A stretch of DNA of 64,000 nt from contig OX442432.1 in NCBI GenBank assembly GCA_949361645.1, forward strand, positions 1,719,428 to 1,783,427, in the 5' to 3' direction. Positions 35,501-47,500 of this stretch are shown piece by piece; position 1 is the first letter of the stretch; each line of letters starts with the position of its first letter. The stretch comes from Spongilla lacustris (Eukaryota > Porifera > Demospongiae > Spongillida > Spongillidae). Position numbers and translations under genes: made by a program. Below the pieces are notes generated by a model that saw only the letters and a list, made by a program, of their open reading frames with translations, did no database searches and was not told the DNA's origin.

Positions 35501-38500
35501 GAAAGGCAAAGGATGGAGCACAACTTTTGGAGCTCTTGGGCAGCAATTGCAGGTGTCAGATCAGCTTTCTTGTCATTCTGACTTAAACTATCGGCTACAG
35601 TGATAAGTTTATCTAGTTGAGGGTCAGTAAGGCAGCCTGTAAGTTGATACTGCATACATACATCACGAATTGTTTGGACTGAAACAGATGCTTTCAAAAG
35701 CTGAAGGATATCACTAATGCACAAGAGGCCTTCCTGGCTCCTTTGTGGTTCATAAAGAGAAAAAAACCTACTTAGAACATTCACTTCGTTTACCACATCC
35801 ATCTGTGTCAAATCAAATGAGAAATCACATGTCATGTCTGAATATTTTGCTGTTCCATCCAGTAACTGATATAACATTGTTTTTGTCTTGGCAACAGCTT
35901 GTTGTAAACATCCTAATCCAAAGCATTCTGTACCACTGCCAGGTGAAAAGGGAAGCAAAAAAGAAACCTTAACAGATTCACTTCGTCTAACAGTTTCACT
36001 TCGTTCTAATCTTTGCAATTGAACACGAAGGTAGTTGCTGAAAAGCTTGCAAGTCTGTAGTTGAAAAAATACCAGAATGTCCATATGGGCAGAAATTGGG
36101 CAAAGAAAGGCAATAATGCTCGCATTAAGACTGATGAGGTCTTGTAATACCATTTCCTTTATTATACACAGTGGATCTTCCATTTTGAGTGTAAATTGAC
36201 CAGTGTAGTTAGGCGTAAAATTACATTGTAATTTTGAAGTTGCATTTCTCCCAGGATATAGCACATTCCTTGAAATAGAGCTTTGAATGTCTGGAGAGAA
36301 GCTTATGCCATACGTTGCTAGCAAAGATGACAATGTGCACCATTCTGGATACCCAGGAACATATCTAATAAGCAGGATATTTAGCTGCTCATACTGCCTC
36401 ATGAATTCATTTAGCATAGTTTGCAGTGTTTCAAGCTCCAGTAACAGCTCTGATTCTGAATGCAGTGCATTAACCACACTGATAAGGCTGCTATAGCAGT
36501 TGGCATACTGAAGCAAGTCATCATAAGTGATCTGTTTTCTCTCCAGGTTAGTGCGCCATGTACCAAGCACAGCATGAACTTTTCGAAGAAAATCAAAGCA
36601 TTTTGACACATCTGCATTAGTTTGATGCTTTCTGCCGATTTTGTGACATATTTCTCCAACACTTTCTATTATTACAAGATGCTTTTGCATCCATAGCAAG
36701 TTGGTGCTTGAAAAATGAATTGTTTCACAGTATGCTGTCATTATCTTCCAGCACAGATCTCGGCATGGACAGAGTGATGAATTCATTATCTTTGTTTTAA
36801 TTATTTGAAGAGTGGAAGAATCTTTTTGTCCAATTGACTTATCCAACTCACTGTACACCATCTTTTATCAAAAAAGAAAAGGTTAAAACTAAGTCTACAT
36901 GTATCTGTTTACGTACCTCATAGATAATATCCAGAACCAATTTATGAAATATAGTTATGTGACTTGGAATAGCATCCTGAAACTTACAGATAAACGCACA
37001 GGAAATATTTGAGTTAAACACTTACTAAAATGACTGGCAAATCTTTTAGCAAACTCTGCACATGGCTTCGAATATATTTCTTGAAAAAATCGATAAATTC
37101 TTTCCTGATCTTGAGGTCACCTGCTTCAAAAAGGCTGGTTACATTAATTTTAAGCATTTCACATATCAACTCGACATCTTTATACTGAGAGCAGATGGAC
37201 TTTATTAAAGTTAGAATACATTCTTGTGAACATTTGCTGGAAAAGAAGAACAACACTCTAAGTTATTGCTACATAAATTATTCATAATCATACCTAGAAA
37301 CAACTTCTTGAAATAATAATTGCCATGTATTATCACTGATAACCACATGAGTGATCTTGCACTGGATCAGGTAGTCACAGAGGAACTACAATGTATATTT
37401 ATATAGACAGAAGATAATAAACATGTATACGCTATCATTATTTCTGTTCAGTATATTTAGGTTGTAGCCAGGTCTCTGAAAAATATCCTAATCATGCTGA
37501 TTAACTAAAGGTCTGGACAGCATCAAGAAAGAGAATACCTATTAATGGCATAGCACAATGGTGGTCCATGAACATAATTTTGTTATCAATATTTAGATAC
37601 AGAAAATCATACATCCACATATTTTCAAACTATTGGAAACAAGTGGTGTGATTTTTAATTGAAATATTCAAACTCAATTTCATCCAATGTAGAATTTTTC
37701 TCCTCACAATCTAATTTGGAGCATATGAAACATATTCAAATCAATTTAGCATGTTTCCTTATCTCTAAAGTGATGTGATATTGAAGCCTTTTCCTATGGC
37801 TTGTAATCCTTATCCTTATCAAGTTATGTGCATTTCTGTGTGGATTGGAACAGGATGCAATTATCACTAAATCACATGTACTACTCAGGCAAGCATAGCA
37901 TATACAAGATCTAATTCATTCATGGTAAGAGGTATGCCATGGGTGATATTGATTTTAATTATCATGCATCGTGATATCTCTAGTGCTAATTAATACCGCG
38001 TCCGCGAGTTAAGTGGGTACAAATTTAGGGGAAACTAAAAACCTAAAAGATCCGCTAGCAATAAAATCACAGGTACTGGTTGTAAAATAAGTAGAGTAAC
38101 CTTTTACACTATGTTTGCATTATAATTTATAAGAGCTGCAACTATCGCAGTTTAGATGCACACACTTTAAATAGGCATATTGCGGTACTACACGTATCAT
38201 TTTATCATTTTGCACCCCTTCCCTTCTTGACTGAAAATTGATAAGCATACATGAGCCATCTACATCAATGCAGCTCTTGGTTTCCCTAATAATTAAAATT
38301 ACATGTGCATGCAGACTCGCAAAACATCGTGAAAAGCATCCAAGTTTAAACGCATGCGGAAATGTATAGAGTTATTTAGACACGATAGAACACATGCACA
38401 CAGTAAAGAAAAATACATCGCTTATGACTGAAAATCGATTGAAATGTGTAAAAGTTCAACTTGGCTTATACAATGTGATTATTGCCATTTTTCTACGATG

Positions 38501-41500
38501 ATGAATTAAGGTTTCATTGGAATGGACCCCTTTTATATCGCCGCATGTGTAGCATCCAGCAAGCTGAATGACCTCTCACAAAATGCATCCAATGTTGTCT
38601 CAAGAGTCGTACTTTCACATTACTGTATTTAAAAACAAAAATACCCATCAGCGGACCTTTTAGTTTTTTTTACTTCCCCCAAAAACGGCTTAAATTTACC
38701 CACTTTACTCGCGGACGTGGTATTAATAGTATTTGTATAGATAGTCTTAGGTTAATCATACATGAATGTTATTGTGTTGATGTGCTAGTAATATTCTTCG
38801 GTTGGTTTGACCTCTTATGGCAGGATGGCAACTCATCCTCTAGTCATGCCTGAGATCTTCAGTGGAGATGGATATTCAGAAATTTGCAGTAGCAGTTTGA
38901 TGCCAAACTTTTATGATTAAAGTTTGGTTGGTCGGCTATGCTCAGATTGCCTTTCAAAGATTTCCTGAAGACATCTCCAGTACCTATATGTATTACTCTA
39001 TTAAGAGTGCCCTGAAAGAAAAGTTTGAACCACCTTGCAGAAAAGACCAGTACCAAGTGCAGCTCCAAACACATAAGAAAAAGAAAAAAGAATAAAGCAT
39101 GGGCAGACCTCGCTGATAGTTTAACAGTGCTTTGGAAGAAAAGGCTAAGAAACAGATAATGATGAATCTTTTTGATACAGATAAGTGGCATTCAGGAAAA
39201 CAGAAGCACCCAAAAATACTGGACAAAGCAGTCAGTGCCACGCTTCAGATAGAGTCATAGGTGGTTAGCGATGTGCAAGTCTCCAATTGTGAAGGAATAA
39301 ACCTCGCCATTCATGCATTGGATTCAATGGCTGATAGAATTGAGAAGGCATGCAGCTTCTAAACTGCTGGAAGTATGGACAGGTTGGTCGCATTGCTTGT
39401 TTCTGCCCATCCACTCCTGAGAGTCAGAGAAATGGAAAACCCTCAAAAGGTGTGAGCCTACATGTTGAGGGATTTTTAAAAAAGTAGAGCTAGTCTGGTT
39501 ATTGAACTCAGTGGTTTAGAGACAACAACCTAGAAAGATTCAGTAGTCACGGAGTGGACGGTATAAATTTCTCAATGATCATCTGAAGTTATGTAACACA
39601 TCCAACACATGAAGAACAGCAAAACACAAGTTGTTCGTTCACTTTAACCATAGGTAGAATAATATTTGAAACACATAGAAATGATCTGCATTTCGGCATG
39701 TGACACTTGGTGTAAACAAAACTGAAACCTTACATAGAATCGAATCTATTTACATGTGTGCTCCTTACAACAAAAATGGGCCAAAATATTTTCTAGCTTG
39801 CATTGAACGTGCACAAGAGTTACCAAAACATACATTAATTCATGGCAGTATAATATACGAAACTAACACAAAAGCAAAACGTTTTTCCAGACTTCTTCGA
39901 TTATGTGTAACCTTTGATAGTATGCATTCCACACAATAATTTGTGCTGAACATTTTAAAGCAAAAATGGACTTTGTTGCGTCCAAAAAACAATGGGTCCA
40001 TGGCCTGTTCACTAAGCAGTTGTACCCACATACTGAGCTCCTTTCCACAGACGGTTTAACACAAAATGTTCTGTATAAAATATATGATTAGGAGCCTTTC
40101 TGTTGAGATACAAATAAAAACATGCCGAAATGATAAAAATCATACTTTTGTAGTATGTGCATACTGGTTTGAGTAAATTATAGTTAAAGCCTGATGAGTG
40201 AGCCCAGTGAAAAGATGAAGAATACTGAGGATCTTGATTTTTGTCTCAAATAGCATTGAAAGTTGAAAAAAAGCCTACTCAAACATGAGGGTTAAGTGAA
40301 ACACGTCAGGTAGCTTCCAAGCATTCGCCACCAAGTATTGAATTTTTCTGCTTTAACAGATTACTCCCTCAATGGTTGAAGGTCACACACAACCACAAAG
40401 AATGAAGTGTCTAACCAGAACTGGTTGATGTCATGATGACAACACTTCACAAGACACTTATGAAATTGAGCAGCCTTCAATTTGCAACAGGTGGCCTCCA
40501 GATAGATTATGTCAGAATGCAGGATTTACATGTATTCTTTTTTTGAGAGGGGAGCACACCTCGAGAATATTTGTATAAATAGTTCTTGTGTTGATATATA
40601 CATGTATATGAAGTGATTGTGTACATGTGCTAGTAATATTTGTTGGGAGGGGGGTGTTGATTGTGCTTGGACTCAATTCTACTCTCTTTATAACGAACTA
40701 AGGAGTTGTAAGGACAGGGGTTTTTCATATTTTTCAAAAAAAAACCATCCATATACAATAATTCTTGTGGCCTACGATGCTTTTTCTGGGTCTGTTAGCA
40801 ACCAACTCGCATGACTATTGTATGAACTAAAATCGATGAAATAAAAACGTTCTCAATGAGAAAAAGTTGGTGGTATATACAGGTGTAGGATTAATTGTGA
40901 AGTCAACTGAAAGCAAGACAAAGGTATAATGAGAAGAGAAAATGTAATCAGTACACTTACTGTTTTGCATGCTTTTTCCTTCTTAATGGACCCTCCTTCC
41001 CTTCCTTTTTATATCACTATTGCCTTCAAATCCACTAACTTTCTCAGTGAATTTTCTTGTGTAATAAAACATGTACATGTGCCCTAATACATGTACCTAA
41101 TATCATTTTTTTTCTAAGGACACCTGGCCAATGTAATATAACAGTCACCATTAATTATGATCACACAAGTATCACTAAACAATGCACATAATAAAGATGT
41201 ATTCACCTGTTGTGGCCATATGTTTAATGATGTATATAGATGCAATAGGCGGTCAGCAGAAAGATCCTTAAAGTGCTTTCTAACCATTGCAACAATCTGC
41301 ACAAATGAAAGCCATGATAATTTAATTTATGCACAAAAAGTACACAATTACCTGACAGCTTAAATAATCTCTATGTTGCAAGGGTACTTTGTACTTGCCA
41401 CAAAATAAGAGTTTGAAAGAATCAACTGCATCACGTCTGGTCACATCGATCAGCGGAAGAAAAATGTTCAACCACTTTTGAATTGTTGTAAGATGTGATG

Positions 41501-44500
41501 CATCTGCTGGATGCTTCTGAACATAGAATGTACCTATCAATTCTACCAGTGCAAGACCCTAAAATAAATTTTGGCATGTGATACATTGAAGAGCAATATC
41601 ATAAATGAATATCACCTCTTCAAAGGTACGTGTATTCTTTTCCAGACTACTGCGTACAGCACGGTTTTGCAACCATTTCTCATATGTGCCATAAAGAGCC
41701 ACCATGTGCGTTGGTGTTAATAAGTCCCATTGCAAAAGACTATCAAGGTAGTTTCTGTATAGGATGAGTAAATATCAGTTGTAAGTTTCTTCCCCCCCCC
41801 CCCCCCCCCCCCAACAACTCCCTGAATGCAATTTAACACCGGTTCCGTGAAATTAGACGACTTTTTTGGCCTATTTTGTCGAACTCACTTTTTGGAAAAT
41901 TAGTCGCAACGGTACCAATTGTCACTAATACCAGTGTACGAAGTAGTTCAACTCCTTAGACGATGTTTGGAGTTACTGCCAGCCTTGTAACTACTTCTGC
42001 TGAGGACCTACGTTTGTTTACAGTCGAGAGGGTAAAGACCTTACCGGAAACGGGACACTTTTTTCTGACAAGGTTTCTGAGTCTAAAAACAGTATCTAAG
42101 TGCTCAACTGGATAGGATAGGTAGCGCTTCAAACAATTCTGGCAGTAACCCATCTTGCTAGCGTTGAAACAGACACTGAACTTCTTTGGATCTCAACTCC
42201 AGACCCAAATATTGGTCGTGCACAGGCCCAAACTCCTAATCAGTAGGCATCACGTGGGTCACAGAACTAGTTTGGATCTCGACACCAGACCCAAATTTGG
42301 TCGTGCCCAGGCCCATACACTTATAATTAGGCATCACGTGGGTACTATTTATCATAAATATGTGCACGTGAGCTAAAATACATAGGCTTTTCGTCCGGTT
42401 ATTGATTTCTCGTACCCAGACATTTATGAACTACATTGATCTACGTAAGCCCTCGAACGAGGTAAACAACTGTAAGTGAGTTTTGTACAAGATCTAAGCT
42501 AACTGCCAAAACGATATCTATTGTGGCCTCCTAGTAGTACCAAATGACGTTTAAAATTGTATCCATAGCGGCTCTTAATTGACCGAAAAACATAAAACCG
42601 CATCACTTTGAAAGCATACAAGTAAGTGTCCACGATAGATATAAGACAGATGACAACGCCAAATGGCTAGGTGATAGTTAAACTATCTAAAAATATGCTT
42701 TTTCAGACAATTGGAGGCCTTGAGACTAATTTTTAGAAAGTATGGTTCGACGAAAAAGGTCGTCTAATTTCACGGAACCAGTGTTAAATATGTTATACAC
42801 ATGATTTCTTCCAGCAAACACCCACGCTACAATATTGGTATATATATCCTTGTCCCACCTAATCATCATTGATGTAATACTAATTCATATGGTTTGTGCA
42901 GCAGGAACAAAGTGCAAAACTCAGAGCTCAGCTTTGCAATTACAATAAAATTAGTCTATACTTTGCACCCATAATGCACATTTCTCTACCATTTCTTGTA
43001 CATGTCGCTAACCTCATATGGACAAAAGGTCGCATTATGTCACCCTTTTCAGCCAGGAATATAAACTGGTCCCCAGGAATCTGACAGTGTTGTGGCAATT
43101 CAAGGCTAAAGTAAAATTTCAAAGCAGCTCTAATTCCATCAACTGTTTCCTTATCGAAAACTATCTTTGAGTAATGCTGCATAGGGGGACAGAGAATAAT
43201 AACTAAATGTTCCTCCAATCAGCATTGATAACCTACCTTGATAAAGCACTCATTCCACATGCTGAGGGTAAAACTACTATCGTTAGCTGTGAGCTTTGAA
43301 TGGCATTTGAGTGCCAAGGAAACTGCAAATTTATTAAAGGCGGCACATAAATGTACATGTATACCAACACGGCCCTCTATTGTACATTGTAGCTTACCCC
43401 AAATGATACAGTGATGCATAAAATCAGACGGCAGAACCCTAGTGGCTTCAGTGTGTTTCGTAAATCTGGCAGAACTCTCCACACTAACAACAACTGCTTC
43501 TGACCTGTGAGACAAAAGATTTCAAAATATAAAATCAACGATCTTAGATATAACCAGGCCTAATAAGTACGGTATGGATGCTAATATGGTCCATTGCACA
43601 TTTCTAGGTGTGTATACAATCATCATTGCTGTTTGAATAAACACCCTAGCAGTAATTTTGAAATCAAATGTAATGTCAGCTTGGAATATGTGTTGGAAAT
43701 TGTAATTGGTTTACTGTGAAATGAATATTCGTGTTTTGTTACTTTTGTACACCATTCTATAGTCCAAATTACTAAGCTACATAAACTCGTTGATGGACAT
43801 GTAGCTTGAACAAAATACGTGCACGTATTCCTGCTTCACTTGCACTAATGATATAATCATTGCCTCCCCACATTGAGCGGGACGCAATTTGCCCATATGA
43901 TTGGTGCGAATCAAGTGCAAAAACGTGCACGTACTTTGTTCAACTGTATCTCCGTAACAGATGAATACTAATTACAAAATTTATAGAACAACCCGATAGG
44001 TAAAGGATCTCTCTACTTATAAACCGAATTTGAAGCGATTTGATTACTCCTGCCGAACGTTATGGAGGATTTAAACCCGGTGAGATATTGGACGTATAAG
44101 ATCCCATAATAAGTGAAATAGTGCAGTATGGAGTGATAAAAATAGTAAGTCAATAGTCATAACCATTCTGAAGTTATAGTGATTCAAATGCAAGGGAATT
44201 TTATAACATTATATTTACGCGATAGGACGTTTTCATCAAATTTGTACGTGGGTAACATGCATGTAAATTTATGTACATGTATGTGGCATTTTCCATTTAC
44301 ACAATGAACGTAATGCATTCTGATTGTAACGTAACACAGCTATAGCATAGTACGATTGTAGTGTAAATTTTTATTGACGCATAGATGAGATGGAAACAGA
44401 TTAGAATATCTGCAGCATAAATTATATGTAGTGTGTTGGATATTATAGCCAGCAATTGGTAGAGATTTATTATATTATTTGCAGCTCTACAATGGTTTTC

Positions 44501-47500
44501 AATGTACATGTATAAATTTTGTATGTGTAGATTATGCTAGCCTTGTAAAATAAAACCTAAATGGGAATACAACAGCTTCTCATCTCAAAGCAATGTACTT
44601 GAATGAGCAAACAAATAAAAGGTTATGAGGGCTTGCAGATTAATGTGTGCATCATGCAAGCATGCAAAAATAGGTACAGTTTTAGTAAATGAGTATGAAA
44701 ATGATTTTTAAAAAAAAAAAACATTGCGAATATGATGTAAATATGATAGCCTCATGATACAAGGTACATGTAAATGAAATTATCCATTATTTAGTCCTTT
44801 ACTGTATCATAATACTACAATGCAGCCTTAAAACAAATGCATTAAATTCAGTTATGCTGATGTATATCTCAATCAGTAACGCAAACCTTGAATTCTTAGA
44901 AGCCTGTGTGGCAAAATGTAAGAATGCACTTCGCAGCAGCTCATAGTATGTTACAACATATGGCCTGTAGAAAGGATAGTAATCAACTAAAATCACGCGT
45001 ACATACATACACTAGTTACCAGTTCGTTACCCTTACATTGCCAGAAACACTTTAATTGAGGATGCTATTCTTTCAAGTGCCATACATTCCAAATTGCGGA
45101 TGCATGTGCCCACGAAGTTATCAGCTTCATCACACTGGCTCATGTATTCATGTGTACTGTGCATAGAAGATAGCAAACATTACAAACAGCAACAGCATGC
45201 AGTTCATAACATGCAATTAACAGAAGTCCCAATTTTTTTGTTTTAAATGACCATTAATTTCTTGATTGTGAAACACCCTGTTTTTGTTTGCCTTGGGAGC
45301 CTGATATTCAACTTTTGGATGTCTGGAATGGTTTTTTAACTCATTTCAAAAACAGCAAGAAATAGAAACCTGATTTAAATAGCAAACTTGGACCAATCAT
45401 GTTTCATGTAATTGCATTGTATAAATAACCCAAAACAAATCAATCACTAATTAGTTTAACAGATTTAAATCAATGTTTATTTATTTCTTTACTCTGAGCT
45501 ATAAACCATTTAGCTTGGAGCCATTGTGCTGCCTGCCACCCGCCTGGCAAGACAAGGAACGACTGCCACCAAGGGTGCATGCAAAGAGTACAAACTGCCT
45601 CAGGAAACTTACACAAGAGAAATATATGTATTGATTAGTATGCTTACTGTTTCACGTAAGACCCATTGAATTCACTCACCAAGACAGCAGGAAACTGATT
45701 GTGATGTAGATCGGATAGTCCCTTTCATACAATTCTGGTGAGGACTTCACCTGAGCCACCAATTCTTTTAACACAGCATTCATTGCATCAACATTGTAGA
45801 TGCCCTTTGTCACAATAACAATAAATGCCATTAAAATACTACATAACACAAATATAAATATCTACCCTACTAGTTAGGCCAGTCTTCTATTAACCTAGTC
45901 ATACATGCAAACATATGTACATGTACTCTATAGCATGAGTAGAGATGCCAGTAAAACATTTTATTTGAACAAAAGCTGGTTTTAAAACCTTCCGGCCATG
46001 CAAATGTTCACCATCCCAATATGTGCAATTACTGCAAATCTATGCGGGTTTCATGGCACAAATAGGCACCGAAGTTTTGAGTGCACACAGCCAATCATCA
46101 GTTACCTATGTGTACAATATGATACATGGATAGAACTGAAAAGTATGTGTGTACTATTACTATAATATTGTGTTTATCAGGACACATGCAAAGCAGCTGC
46201 AGGATAGTCTTTACTGTGTAGGTAAACCTGACAACAGACACGATAGCATCAAAATGGGTGATGTCATTGGACATTTATCTAGAAAGTTTCATGCCTCTGT
46301 GACCTGGCGTCCAGAACCATTGTCAGTTGCACTACATGTACATTCATGCAATAATTTTTATGTTGCTCTATATTGTACCCAGAAAAATTTCTTCCACACA
46401 TCAGTTTTTTTTAATACTTGTACATATATGGCATTAAGCATGCCTGTAAGGTACAGTGGTATGCATTTACACCATTATGAAATGCACTTAGTGGAACATA
46501 TACATGTAAGTAGTAAATTAGCCTAGAAGCCAGTAGTACTACCACTGGCACTCAATTAAATCACATCCATGTACATGCATATCCATTACCTGCCAAAGAT
46601 GCCTGCAACATACCTTTTCTTTACATACTTTAAATGCATCGATAACTTTTGAGAAAACATCCTCAGATGACCTGCCTGATGGTAGCAGGAGATGCCTCAA
46701 CCATCGACTAGGTTCCTCCATGTTATCCAAATGTACATATATTGGATGTTGCCCACCTAAATATAATAAAGAGACAACAGTACATTTTTTTAATTGTGAA
46801 ATTTAGTTCAAAAACGTGTGAAGCAAGTTATGGATGCAACTCATGTGACACTATAGAAAAATAAATCAATCACATGTTTGCAAGGTAAATATTAATATTT
46901 TTACTAGTGTGTGCTGTGTTTCTAACATCTCCTATGCATGCAAAAGAAAAAGTGATGCTGAGTGTGTCCCATTGCCACTGGATAAGTTGGAATTTTTAAG
47001 GCAATTCAGCAGTGGATGAACCAACCTCATAGATGAACCAACCTCGTGAATAACTTTGCTGCACTGTTTACCTTAACCACACACATTGAACAATACCACC
47101 CCTACAAATGTCCAGTATCAACTTCTACAGGAAGGCAGTACACAAACTTTAGGGCAGGAATGCAAGCATTGCAAAATTCCAGAAAACTTGGTTTAACCCT
47201 TTGGGTACCAGATGTGTACCTACATACTCCTCCCCTGCATCCCCCCCCCCCCCCCCCAAGTCAGCACCTCCAAATCATAAACTTGTACTTTAATAGTCAT
47301 CCACAACTCTGAGGCACCAGAGCTCCATTGAAACACTTAAATGCTCCATTGGTTCCACTATAAGTATAGGTATGTAGGTACCAAGGGCTCACTACAAGAG
47401 TGGGGGGGGGGGGGGGGGGGTGCCATATGTCCATGTATTCTTAGTTACTGCTATTGACGAGTACAAATATTTATACGTAGATGGAAGAGTAACAATTATG

